From VRUE01 sp963716245 (GTDB lineage: Bacteria > Actinomycetota > Thermoleophilia > Solirubrobacterales > 70-9), in assembly GCA_963716245.1 (NCBI GenBank), contig OY970300.1, positions 124,001-188,000 of the forward strand: a stretch of DNA of 64,000 nucleotides, in the 5' to 3' direction. The position numbers and the translations under genes are program-made. Numbering within the stretch: position 1 is the first letter of the stretch; the number at the start of each line of letters is the position of its first letter. The notes beneath the pieces are model-generated. The model did not search any database and was not told the origin of the DNA. It worked only from the letters and a program-made list of their open reading frames with translations. Of the stretch, positions 51,891-60,957 are shown piece by piece.

Positions 51891-51891
<1 letters not shown>
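51130..51891 (-). CDS. DnaC/DnaI-like AAA+ ATPase, probable helicase loader, with N-terminal zinc site
   Basis: A 253-aa protein. The N-terminal ~40 residues hold four cysteines in a zinc-ribbon-like arrangement (CPLGACDGSG and CECREPR). A DnaC/IstB-type ATPase follows, with Walker A GATGTGKTTLAML (about 104-111), Walker B LLHVDDFGAEK and sensor ILLTTNLEMDELEEQIG. The end has VSRLVEVCEQIPLFGEDRR. The zinc-plus-AAA layout resembles Bacillus DnaI, the DnaB-helicase loader. It lies directly after dnaB, with stop and start sharing one base (TGATG), supporting a loader role. Confidence 0.85.
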
Positions 51892-53321
<1,430 letters not shown>

Positions 53322-53514
53322 CTAGTAAAGGCCCGCGGGCGGCGGATCTGCGCCCTTCGACCTCTCCGAGCAAGCAAACCAGAGCCCCCCGGGGCCCACC
53401 GGCCGGCTCTCCGCAAATGCGGCGAAAAGAATCTGACCCCCGCCGCAGGCAAATCGGTACGAAGCCGTTACAGAAAACTTGCATTCAGCGCGCCACGCGC
53501 GCGTCCGCAACTTC

Positions 53515-53520
53515 TACGCT
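53515..53520 (+). promoter_or_regulatory. -10 box for the coiled-coil gene
   Basis: TACGCT is followed by GCAATC and the ATG at 53527, once again the 6-base leaderless spacing. It supports 53527 as the start. Confidence 0.4.
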
Positions 53521-53526
53521 GCAATC

Positions 53527-53850
53527 ATGGAGGCGATGAGGCAGAGCTGGACCGACGACCGCCTGGACGACTTCCGAGCCGAAACGGCCCGGCGATTCGA
53601 CGCGGTCGACCAGCGGTTCGATCAGCTGGAGCGGCGCGTCAACTCCGAACTCCGCGCGCTGCGGACCGACACGACGAGCGAGTTCACGGCCATGCGGAGC
53701 GAGATGAACGAGCGTTTCGAGGCGATGCAGAACCGTCTCGACGCGACGCACCGGATGATGCTCCGCTTCTGCGTGCTGGCGCTGAGCGCCCTGATCGGGA
53801 CGCTGGCGACGATGGCGGGCACGCTGATCACCGTCGTCACCCAGCTATAG
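53527..53850 (+). CDS. Small coiled-coil protein with a C-terminal membrane helix
   Basis: A 107-aa protein. The first 75 residues form a coiled coil with seven-residue repeats (RFDAVDQRFDQLERRVNSEL, RSEMNERFEAMQNRLDATH). The C-terminal 25 residues are a hydrophobic tail anchor (MMLRFCVLALSALIGTLATM). Function is unknown; similar small proteins are widespread in actinobacteria. It is the only rightward gene between dnaB and the tail of the ribosomal operon, and its end overlaps the convergent membrane-protein gene by 14 bases. Confidence 0.72.
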   Translation: MEAMRQSWTDDRLDDFRAETARRFDAVDQRFDQLERRVNSELRALRTDTTSEFTAMRSEMNERFEAMQNRLDATHRMMLRFCVLALSALIGTLATMAGTLITVVTQL

Positions 53851-54448
53851 GGATCTCGCCCGCGGCCTCCTTGCTCAGCTCGCCGCGGCGCAGCATCCGC
53901 TGGGTGAGGATGGCGATGCTGAGGATCGCGGTCGCGCCGAGACTCAGCTGGACGCTGAGCAGTCCCTCCCGGGTCCAGTAGACGTCGCGCAGGTCGAGCA
54001 GCAGCGCCGCCTCGTCGAAGGTCAGCCCCATCCCGACCCCCATCGGGACCGCCAGCCGGTCCTCCAGCGCGTCGCTCTCGGTCAGCAGGGCGGCGGTCCC
54101 CGAGGCGAAGGCGATCAGGATCCCGGGCACGAAGTGGTGGATGTGCCGGCCGCCCACGCTGACGTTTTCGAACGGCCACCAGCGGTCGCGGATCCCCCAG
54201 GTCGAGAGTCGCACGAGGGCGAAGGCGGCGAGGAAGCCGGCGAGCAGGTTGAACAGGACGGTCTCGCTACGCGGGGTCGCGGCGTAGCCGCTGACCGCGA
54301 CGCCGACCGTGTCGAGGGCCGCCGCCGGAGCGGCTTCGACCAACCCGTCGCTCCTGCCGCGCTCGTGGGCCCGCCGCCGCAGCAGCCGGCCGAACTGACC
54401 GACCAGCACGGCTCCCGCGCCACCCAGGGAGACGACCGCCAGACCCAC
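53837..54448 (-). CDS. Integral membrane protein of unknown function
   Basis: A 203-aa protein with about five membrane segments: residues 2-20, 65-85, 105-125 and two in the last third (138-150 and 168-184). A conserved-looking motif GGRHIHHFVPGILI has three histidines that could bind metal. It is followed by PMGVGMGLTFDEAALLLDLRDVYW, which adds acidic residues in or near the membrane. I do not know a function. It lies 85 bases after rplI on the same strand and may belong to that operon. Confidence 0.7.
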   Translation of the reverse strand: MGLAVVSLGGAGAVLVGQFGRLLRRRAHERGRSDGLVEAAPAAALDTVGVAVSGYAATPRSETVLFNLLAGFLAAFALVRLSTWGIRDRWWPFENVSVGGRHIHHFVPGILIAFASGTAALLTESDALEDRLAVPMGVGMGLTFDEAALLLDLRDVYWTREGLLSVQLSLGATAILSIAILTQRMLRRGELSKEAAGEIPIAG

Positions 54449-54533
54449 GGTCGCCCGCTCCGATCGCGCCCAGCCGAACCGCGTCCTCGCCCTCGCGCGG
54501 CGCGTCAGGCGGGTCGGCAGACGGGGCAGCGGC

Positions 54534-54986
54534 TCAGCTCTCCTCGGCGACGATCGTCTTCACGGTCGCAACCGCCCCGTCGCCCAGCTCGATCTCGACC
54601 ATGTGGGTGCCGACCTCGCGGATCGGCTGCTCGAGGCGGACCTTGCGTTTGTCGATGCGCAGGTCGCGCGCCTCGCGGATCGCGTCGACGATCTCCTTCG
54701 CGCCGACCGAGCCGAACAGCCGGCCGCCCTCGTCGGCGCGCTGATGGATCGTCAGCACGGTTTTCGACAGTAGGGACGCCGCCTGCTCCTCGCGCTCGGC
54801 GCGCGCCCGCTCGGCCTTCTCGGCCGCCGCCTGGCGCCGCTGCGCCTCCTCCAGCGCGCCCGGCGTCGCGGGGGCGGCGAGCTTGCGCGGGATCAGGTAG
54901 TTGCGCAGATAGCCGGGAGAGACGTCGACCGGCTCGCCGCGCTGACCGAGGCTCTCGACGTCCTCGAGGAGGATCGCCTGTGCCAT
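54534..54986 (-). CDS. rplI: 50S ribosomal protein L9
   Basis: A 150-aa protein of the normal L9 length with the N-terminal rRNA-binding domain (AILLEDVESLGQRGEPVDVSPGYLRNYLIPRKLA). It has the long connecting helix (EEAQRRQAAAEKAERARAERE) and a C-terminal domain (LFGSVGAKEIVDAI). Start and rpsR stop overlap by one base. It is the last ribosomal gene of the rpsF-ssb-rpsR-rplI operon. Confidence 0.97.
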   Translation of the reverse strand: MAQAILLEDVESLGQRGEPVDVSPGYLRNYLIPRKLAAPATPGALEEAQRRQAAAEKAERARAEREEQAASLLSKTVLTIHQRADEGGRLFGSVGAKEIVDAIREARDLRIDKRKVRLEQPIREVGTHMVEIELGDGAVATVKTIVAEES

Positions 54987-55252
54987 CAGCGCTCTCCGAC
55001 GTAGGGCAGCAGGGCGATCTCGCGGGCGCGTTTAACGGCAACCGAGAGCTGCCGCTGGTGCTTGCGCGAGAGGCCCGTCACGCGACGACCGCGCGTCTTC
55101 CCCTTGTCGGATAGGAAGCGGCGCAGCAGGTTGAGGTCCTTGTAGTCGACCTCTTCGGAGTTGATCCGAGTGTATTTGCGCGGCCGCACGCGGTCCGCGC
55201 CACGGCGTCCGCGGCGCGGCGATGCGTTTCCGGTCTCTCGGGCTCTGGCCAT
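54986..55252 (-). CDS. rpsR: 30S ribosomal protein S18
   Basis: An 88-aa S18 with the family core YKDLNLLRRFLSDKGKTRGRRVTGLSRKHQRQLSVAVKRAREIALLPYV. It binds 16S rRNA with S6. The first ~25 residues form a basic extension (RRGRRGADRVRPRKYTR). None of the four zinc-type cysteines of some actinobacterial S18 forms is present, so it is the zinc-independent type. It stands 121 bases from ssb. Confidence 0.97.
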   Translation of the reverse strand: MARARETGNASPRRGRRGADRVRPRKYTRINSEEVDYKDLNLLRRFLSDKGKTRGRRVTGLSRKHQRQLSVAVKRAREIALLPYVGER

Positions 55253-55373
55253 GCGCGGCCCGGGATGCTACACATCTGAGGGTCCCCAGGAGACGACATA
55301 GGGCGTCCTCGGTCGCTCGCGTGCCGAGCACGCCACGCTCCCTGCGTCCTAGTCTGTCGCCTCCTGGAAACCC

Positions 55374-55844
55374 TCAGAAAGGGATGTCGTCGTCCGCGCC
55401 GCCGCCTCCACCGCCACCGGCGGGCGTGCCGGCGTAGTCGGAGGTGTCGGCCGGCACGTCGCTGCTGGGCGTGAAGCCGTTGCCGTTGCCACCGCCGCCC
55501 GAGCCGTCCCGGGAGCCGAGGAACTGGACCGAGTTGGCGACGATCTGAACCGCCTGGCGCTTGCCGCTGCCGTCTTTGGCCTCCCACTCGCGCCAGTCGA
55601 GGCGTCCTTCGACCGCCACGGGGCGTCCCTTCGAGAGGTAGGTCGAGCAGTTCTCCCCCTGGGCGCCGAAGACGACCACGTCGAAGTAGTTGGGCTTGTC
55701 GACCCATTCCTGCCCTTCTTTGCGGCGGCTGTTGACCGCCACCCGCATCTCGCAGACAGGGGTGCCGCCGCCGGTGCTGCGCAGTTCGGGGTCCTTGGTC
55801 AGGTTCCCGGTGATGACCACCACGTTGATGTTCGAAGCCGCCAC
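55374..55844 (-). CDS. ssb: Single-stranded DNA-binding protein
   Basis: A 156-aa SSB that protects single-stranded DNA and recruits repair proteins. The OB fold starts INVVVITGNLTKDPELRSTGGG. The Gly-rich linker and the C-terminal acidic tip DDDIPF, which binds partner proteins, are clear. The GAGGAG motif touches the ATG at 55853 but is 9 bases from the GTG at 55844, so the GTG is the better start. Confidence 0.96.
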   Translation of the reverse strand: MAASNINVVVITGNLTKDPELRSTGGGTPVCEMRVAVNSRRKEGQEWVDKPNYFDVVVFGAQGENCSTYLSKGRPVAVEGRLDWREWEAKDGSGKRQAVQIVANSVQFLGSRDGSGGGGNGNGFTPSSDVPADTSDYAGTPAGGGGGGGADDDIPF

Positions 55845-55946
55845 GGCTCTCATCTCCTCGAGATCGCGTTATCGAGACATCAGTCTAAGAGCGCAGGCGG
55901 CGTGACTCTCCCCCTTCAGCGCGGAAACTCCGTGAAAAGAGCGCCG

Positions 55947-56507
55947 CTACTGGGGGGACGGGGCGGACTCGTCGTCCTCGCCCTCGCCGGCCGGCTGAGG
56001 AGCGGGCTCCTCGTCGGCCGCCTCGGAGCTCTCCTCGGCGGCGGGCGCATCGGCCTGCTCGGCCGGCGGCTCAGCCGCGGCCGGCTCGGCGGCAGGAGGC
56101 TCCGCGACCGCGGTCTCGGTGGCGACCGGGGGCGCTGCGGCCTCGGCGGCTTCCTCCGCGGGACGCTCGCGCGACGGGCTCGGCGCCGGGGCGACGGTCG
56201 CGGGCGGGACCATCACCGGCGTCTGGGGGCTGACTTTGAAGACGCGGAAGCGCAGCACGCCGTCGGCGATCTTCAGGCTGTGGTCGAGCTCCTCGAGCAG
56301 CTCCGTCGGCGCCTCGAAGCGGAACCAGCGGTAGTCGGCCTCGGTGCGCTGTTCGATCTCGTAGGCCAGCTTGCGCAGCCCCCACTCGTTCTCGTGCTTC
56401 AGCGCGCCGGAGGCCTCGATCTGCCGCTTCGCCTCCTGCGCCACGGCGTCGCGGGCCGGGGCGTCCTGCCCCGGGTCAAGCATCAGGACCAGCTCGTATT
56501 CGCGCAT
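55947..56507 (-). CDS. rpsF: 30S ribosomal protein S6 with a long acidic Ala/Pro/Glu tail
   Basis: The first ~95 residues are ordinary S6 (MREYELVLMLDPGQD..., GLRKLAYEIEQRTEADYRWFRFEAP, VLRFRVFKV). About 90 more residues of Ala/Pro/Glu low complexity follow (PPAAEPAAAEPPAEQADAPA), making 186 aa instead of about 100. The ATG at 56507 is used; a TTG three codons upstream is less likely. A TATAGT box at 56528-56533 (minus strand) is 20 bases before the ATG and would drive the operon rpsF-ssb-rpsR-rplI. Confidence 0.95.
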   Translation of the reverse strand: MREYELVLMLDPGQDAPARDAVAQEAKRQIEASGALKHENEWGLRKLAYEIEQRTEADYRWFRFEAPTELLEELDHSLKIADGVLRFRVFKVSPQTPVMVPPATVAPAPSPSRERPAEEAAEAAAPPVATETAVAEPPAAEPAAAEPPAEQADAPAAEESSEAADEEPAPQPAGEGEDDESAPSPQ

Positions 56508-56527
56508 TGCCGCCAAAACGGCGTCGG

Positions 56528-56533
56528 ACTATA
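56528..56533 (-). promoter_or_regulatory. -10 box of the rpsF-ssb-rpsR-rplI operon
   Basis: Read on the minus strand, TATAGT (one mismatch to consensus) lies 20 bases before the rpsF ATG, leaving a leader of about 13 bases. A TTCGCC motif about 18 bases further upstream could be a weak -35. Confidence 0.5.
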
Positions 56534-56542
56534 GCCAGCCAG

Positions 56543-56977
56543 CTAGTGAGGGGCGAACTCCATCGAGCCGTCGTCGGGCGGCGCGGGGGCCGGGGGCGGC
56601 GCTTCCGGCGCCGGCGGGAGCGCGGGTTCGGGAGGTGGAGGAAGGGCGGGCGCCGCCGCGGGGGACGCAGCGCCAGGGGACGGCGGGGTAGCGGCGGGCG
56701 GGTCCTGTCGCCGGGTGGGGTGCCCGGTCGGGCGCTGGGTTTTTCGCCGGAGGACGTCGCTCCGCTCAGCTCGCCTCCGCCTTCCGATGCTCTTTATGTC
56801 CCTCTGAGGTGCAAAAGGCGCAGCGGAAGCCGGGAGCCGCGGCAGGCCCACGTCGGCGGGCAGGGGCTCCGGCGCCGGTGGCGCGAAGAGTGAAGGAAGC
56901 GCCTGCAGCCCCAGCAGCCCGGCGACCGCGATCGCAACGGCTTTCGCGGCCGCACGCCATTGAATACGCAACTGCAT
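56543..56977 (-). CDS. Proline-rich membrane-anchored protein of unknown function
   Basis: A 144-aa protein with a membrane helix at about residues 10-31 (AAAKAVAIAVAGLLGLQALPSLF) and an extracytoplasmic-looking tail. The tail is almost entirely Pro/Ala/Arg low complexity (PALPPPPEPALPPAPEAPPP). The helix and the short ELP-like stretch after it (PPAPEPLPADVGLPRLP) look real, but the low-complexity part in a G+C-rich genome could also arise by chance. It precedes rpsF on the same strand. Confidence 0.5.
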   Translation of the reverse strand: MQLRIQWRAAAKAVAIAVAGLLGLQALPSLFAPPAPEPLPADVGLPRLPASAAPFAPQRDIKSIGRRRRAERSDVLRRKTQRPTGHPTRRQDPPAATPPSPGAASPAAAPALPPPPEPALPPAPEAPPPAPAPPDDGSMEFAPH

Positions 56978-57022
56978 GCATCTCTAAGCCCTCAGCTCGC
57001 CGAGTTCTCCCCCCTCAGCTCC

Positions 57023-58489
57023 CTACGCCACGGCCTCGTCGCGCAACTCGGCGATGTCCTGCAGCTGCGCGTCGACCCAATCGCCCGGGTTCCGCGAGTA
57101 GATGATCTCCTTGAGCCGCTGGGCCCGCAGCCGCCGCTCCTCGGGGTCCATGGTCAGCGCCCGGTAGATCGAGTCGGCCTGCTCCTGGATGTCGAACGGG
57201 TTGACCGAGAGCACGCAGTCGCACAGCTCCTCATGGGAGCCGGTGTTCTCGGAGAGCATCAGGACCCCGTCGCGGGTGTTGACCGCGGGCGCCTCCTTGG
57301 CGACCAGGTTCATCCCGTCGAAGATCGAGTTGACCATCAGCAGGTCGAAGTGCTTGTAGCGGGCCACCGCGTCGTGGAAGTTCTCGTAGATCTTCAGGTC
57401 GATCGGCATCCAGTCGGTCGTGCCGTGCCGGTGGTTGACCACCGCGACCAGTGCCTCGATCCGTTCCAGGTACTCCGCGTACTCGGGCACGTCCTGGCGC
57501 GAGGGTTGGAGATGGGCGATGAAGGTGACCTTCTCGCGGAACTCCGGGTGCTGGGTGAGGAAGACGTCGAACGCGGTGAACCCGCGCAGCACGTTCTTGG
57601 AGAGGTCGGCCCGGTCAACCCTGATGATCAGGTGCTCGCGCCGCCGCGCCATCACCTCGCGCTCGGCCGTTGCCACCTCAGAGGACTCCGCCGCCCGCCG
57701 CAGCCGCTCGGCGTCGATCGAGAGCGGATAGGCACGCGCGACCGTCTGCCCCCCGGCGTGGTGCACCGCGCAGCGGTCGTAGTCGACCTCGACCTCGAGC
57801 AGTTCGTCGCAGCAGCGCAGGAAGTTGATGCAGTAGGAGTGGGTGTGGAAGCCGATGATGTCGTTGGCGAGCATGCCGCGGAAGATCGCCTCGCGGATCC
57901 GCCCCGGCAGGATCCGCCAGCTGTCCGGTTGCGCCCAGGGGATGTGGACGAAGTGGTGCAGGAAGGCGTCGGGCCGCTCGGCCCGGATCATCCCCGGGGC
58001 GGTGTAGAGGTGGTAGTCGTGGAGCATCACCAGGGGACGCTCGCGGTCCTCGATCTGGCCCAGCACGGCGCGGGCGATGTCGCGGTTGACCGCCTGGTAG
58101 CCGTGGTCCCAGGCGTCGAGCTCCTCCTGGCGGACGTCCGGCGCGTTGGAGAGGTCCCAGAGGTAGTGCTGGATGAACCAGAGGATCGGGTTGGCGATCA
58201 CGTTGTAGAACTGGTCGTACGCCGCCGCGTCGCTGCCGACCATCAGCACGCGGTACTCGATGCCGTCGATCGACAGCTCGACCGGGCCGCCGCGCTCTTC
58301 GGAGACGGCGACGTCCTCGTCGGTCATCGCCGAGGCGATCCAGAGCGCCTCGCGGTGGGAGACCAGCCCCGAGAGCGCCGTCACGAGGCCGCCGCCCCCC
58401 CGCCGCACGGTCCGCTCGCCCGCCTCGTCGCGCTCGAACTGGGCCGGCCCCCGGTTGGAGACGATGATCAGTGGGTCGCCGCTGGACAC
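57023..58489 (-). CDS. otsA: Trehalose-6-phosphate synthase (GT20, OtsA family)
   Basis: A 488-aa glycosyltransferase that joins a nucleotide-activated glucose to glucose-6-phosphate. GT20 marks are LIIVSNRGPAQFERDEAG, LVMLHDYHLYTAPGMIR, FLHHFVHIPWAQPDSWRILP, and DIIGFHTHSYCINFLRCC. The donor-site motif is RVDRADLSKNVLRGFTAF and the end has LMVNSIFDGMNLVAKEAPAVN. A Glu/Asn variation from OtsA (IPFP reads IPWA) leaves room for another acceptor. The GTG at 58489 is 6 bases after TAGGGT. It is 45 bases downstream of the GT4 enzyme on the same strand. Confidence 0.88.
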   Translation of the reverse strand: MSSGDPLIIVSNRGPAQFERDEAGERTVRRGGGGLVTALSGLVSHREALWIASAMTDEDVAVSEERGGPVELSIDGIEYRVLMVGSDAAAYDQFYNVIANPILWFIQHYLWDLSNAPDVRQEELDAWDHGYQAVNRDIARAVLGQIEDRERPLVMLHDYHLYTAPGMIRAERPDAFLHHFVHIPWAQPDSWRILPGRIREAIFRGMLANDIIGFHTHSYCINFLRCCDELLEVEVDYDRCAVHHAGGQTVARAYPLSIDAERLRRAAESSEVATAEREVMARRREHLIIRVDRADLSKNVLRGFTAFDVFLTQHPEFREKVTFIAHLQPSRQDVPEYAEYLERIEALVAVVNHRHGTTDWMPIDLKIYENFHDAVARYKHFDLLMVNSIFDGMNLVAKEAPAVNTRDGVLMLSENTGSHEELCDCVLSVNPFDIQEQADSIYRALTMDPEERRLRAQRLKEIIYSRNPGDWVDAQLQDIAELRDEAVA

Positions 58490-58495
58490 ATGCTC

Positions 58496-58501
58496 ACCCT
58501 A
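58496..58501 (-). promoter_or_regulatory. -10 box of otsA
   Basis: On the minus strand TAGGGT is followed by GAGCAT and the GTG start, fitting a leaderless transcript internal to the trehalose gene pair. Confidence 0.35.
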
Positions 58502-58533
58502 CCCGGAGCACTCCGGCTTCCCACGGGGTGGAG

Positions 58534-59772
58534 CTAGGCGTCGAGCTCGCCGATCAGCTGCAGCCAGTCGCGCAGCAGGCGCGGCGATAGGAACTCGCGC
58601 CGGGCGTGTTCCTTGCCGCTGCGCCCGAGCCGCTTGCCGAGCTCGGGGTCGGCGAGGATCTCCACGCACCGTTGCGCGCACTCCTGCGAGGAGTCGACCA
58701 GGTAGCCGCTCTCGCCGTTCTCGATCTGCAGCGGGATCCCACCCACGTTCCCGGCCACGGTCGGGCGGCCCTTCCAGAGCGCCTCGGTGACGGTCAGCCC
58801 GAAGCCCTCGCGGATCGACTTCTGCAGGCAGACGTCGGACTGCGACTGGAAGGCGTTGACCTCGATCGCCCCGACGTTGTTGAGGTTGTTGAGGATCTTG
58901 ATGTCGGGGTCGCCGTCGGCGTATTCGAAGGTGTGCTGGAAGAACTCCCACCCCTCCGGGTCGTCGGTCGCCATCGACCCGACCAGGGCGAGCTGGACGT
59001 CCGGCATCTCCTCGGTCACGGCTCGGTAGGCGTCGATCACGCCCATCGGGTCCTTCCACGGGTCGAAGCGAGAGACCTGCGTGATCAGCGGCCGGTCGAC
59101 GTCGATCCCGAACTGGTTGCAGACGAAGGCGGCGTCGTCGGGCGAGAAGGCCATGTTCTTGGGCGAGAGCGGGTCGATCGCCGGCGGGATGATGCGGACG
59201 CCGTCGTGGCCGTCGACGCCGCCGGGCACGTAGGCGGGCATGTGCCAGACCGTCGCGTCGTATTCCTCGATCATCGGCAGGAGGCGGGCGATCGGCGCCG
59301 GGTTGGGCTCGGAGAGGTCGATGTGGCAGCGCCAGATCCAGTTGCGGCTCCTGTCCCGCGCGCCGCGTCGCAGGCCGATCGGCTGGGGGTCGTGGACGAT
59401 GATCGTGTCCCACTCGCCCTGCAGGCCCTCGGCGTTCATCGCGTTGATCTCGTCGAACAGCGCCCACTGCTCGTCGGTCAGCGTCTCCTCCGCGCCCTGC
59501 AGCGAGTTGTGGAGCAGCTTGGTCGCGTTGTAGAACTCTTCCTTGCCGAAGATCACGTGCCAGTGGGCGTCGAGCCCGGCGTCGCGCATCAGCGGCACGA
59601 TCGTGTAGAGGATCTCCGAGACGCCGCCCCCGAAGGCCGTCGCGCTGACGTGAAGGACCCGGTGGCCCTGCAGCGGCTCGGCGAGCTCCCGGATCCGCTC
59701 GCTCAGCTGCTTGCCGGCGATGTGGGTGTAGTCGGCGAGGGACTTCTGTCCGAGGGCGATTTCCTGAAGCAC
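58534..59772 (-). CDS. GT4-family trehalose synthase-like glycosyltransferase (TreT type)
   Basis: A 412-aa GT4 enzyme resembling trehalose glycosyltransferring synthase (TreT), which joins a nucleotide-glucose and glucose. Marks are VLHVSATAFGGGVSEILYTIVPLMRDAGL, VHDPQPIGLRR, the donor-binding SRFDPWKDPMGVIDAYR and the C-terminal EGFGLTVTEALWKGRPTVAGNVGGIPLQI. The GTG start is used. It lies upstream of the OtsA-type gene, so two enzymes of trehalose-type disaccharide formation are cotranscribed, probably for osmotic or desiccation tolerance. Confidence 0.85.
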   Translation of the reverse strand: MLQEIALGQKSLADYTHIAGKQLSERIRELAEPLQGHRVLHVSATAFGGGVSEILYTIVPLMRDAGLDAHWHVIFGKEEFYNATKLLHNSLQGAEETLTDEQWALFDEINAMNAEGLQGEWDTIIVHDPQPIGLRRGARDRSRNWIWRCHIDLSEPNPAPIARLLPMIEEYDATVWHMPAYVPGGVDGHDGVRIIPPAIDPLSPKNMAFSPDDAAFVCNQFGIDVDRPLITQVSRFDPWKDPMGVIDAYRAVTEEMPDVQLALVGSMATDDPEGWEFFQHTFEYADGDPDIKILNNLNNVGAIEVNAFQSQSDVCLQKSIREGFGLTVTEALWKGRPTVAGNVGGIPLQIENGESGYLVDSSQECAQRCVEILADPELGKRLGRSGKEHARREFLSPRLLRDWLQLIGELDA

Positions 59773-59817
59773 CGGCGGATTTCTACAGGCACGAGCGGTT
59801 AGACACCCGTCACCCCT

Positions 59818-60957
59818 TCAGTCGCTCGCCCCGCCGTCGGGTCGCTCGCCCAGCACGACCTCGATTTTCTCCCTGTCGCCGTCCCCGTCGAGCACGTCGA
59901 GGGTGACCTTCTCGCCGGGCCGGTACGAGGCGATGTAGCGGGCCAGATCGTCGGGCCGGATCACCTCGCGCCCGTCGACGGCGAGGATCGTGTCTCCGCC
60001 GACTTCGTACGGGACGCCCTGGAAACGCAGTTTGTCGTCGCCCCCCTCGAGCCCGGCGCGGTCGGCGGGGCCGTCCTCGACGACTTCGGCGACCAGGCCG
60101 CCGTAGTCGGCGTCGAGATCCAGCCGCTCGGCGAGCTGCGGGTAGAGCGCCTGGCTGGAGACGCCGATGTAGGCGTACTCGACCGTGCCGTCGCGCTTCA
60201 GCTGGGCGACCGAGCGCTCGATCGAGGAGATCGGCACGGCGAAGCCGACGCCGTCGTTGGCGCCGGAGCTGGTCTCGATCTGCTGGTTGATGCCGATCAC
60301 GCGCGCGGCGGCGTCGAGCAGCGGGCCGCCCGAGTTGCCCGGGTTGATCGAGGCGTCGGTCTGGATCGCTCCCTCGATCTGGAACTGGGTCAGCGAGCGC
60401 ACCGAGCGGTCGGTGGCGGAGACGATGCCGACCGAGAGGGACTGCTGCTCGCCGAACGGGCTGCCGATCGCGGCCACCGGCTGGCCGACGACCAGCTCCT
60501 CGTCGTCGCCCAGCTCGAGCGGGTGCAGGTCGAACCCGTTCGGCTCGACCTCGAGCAGGGCGACGTCCACGAAGGGGTCGAAGCCGACGATCTCGGCCGG
60601 CAGCACGTTGCGGTCGGGGAACTCGACGAAGACCGAGTCGGCCTCCTCGCGGTCGCCGCCTTCGCCGTCGGTGACGACGTGCGCGTTGGTGACGATGCGG
60701 CCCTCCCGGTCGAGCACGAACCCCGACCCTTCGGCCCCGCCGCCGGCGAAGATCGAGCGGATCGTGACCACGCCCGGCGAGGCCTCCCGGTAGACCTCGG
60801 TCGCGTCGAAGCCGCTCTCGGCCGCCTGCACGATCACCTCGGTCGTGGTCCCGGCGTCCAGCGGCGAGGCGGCGGTGCCGTCGCCGGCGTCCCCACCGCC
60901 GCAGCCGGCCAGGAGCGCCGCCAGCCCGAGCGCGAGCGCCGCGGCCCTGCGCCTCAC
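59818..60957 (-). CDS. HtrA/DegP-type serine protease lipoprotein with PDZ domain
   Basis: A 379-aa envelope protease. The lipobox LLAGC at about residues 15-19 predicts a lipoprotein. The trypsin-like domain holds the triad: His in IVTNAHVVTDG, Asp in FDPFVDVALLEVE and Ser in DASINPGNSGGPLLD. A PDZ domain follows (DYGGLVAEVVEDGPADRAGLEGGDDKL to DGREVIRPDDLARYI). The GTG overlaps the kinase stop by 4 bases. The gene order regulator-kinase-protease resembles the mycobacterial MprA-MprB-PepD envelope-stress system. Confidence 0.92.
   Translation of the reverse strand: MRRRAAALALGLAALLAGCGGGDAGDGTAASPLDAGTTTEVIVQAAESGFDATEVYREASPGVVTIRSIFAGGGAEGSGFVLDREGRIVTNAHVVTDGEGGDREEADSVFVEFPDRNVLPAEIVGFDPFVDVALLEVEPNGFDLHPLELGDDEELVVGQPVAAIGSPFGEQQSLSVGIVSATDRSVRSLTQFQIEGAIQTDASINPGNSGGPLLDAAARVIGINQQIETSSGANDGVGFAVPISSIERSVAQLKRDGTVEYAYIGVSSQALYPQLAERLDLDADYGGLVAEVVEDGPADRAGLEGGDDKLRFQGVPYEVGGDTILAVDGREVIRPDDLARYIASYRPGEKVTLDVLDGDGDREKIEVVLGERPDGGASD

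Noticed and set aside
53322..53526. The dnaB-coiled-coil intergenic region as a further E-type repeat
   Set aside because: Only a short CCGC-AAAT-GCGG hairpin is visible; no long arms and no match to the E1/E2 core.
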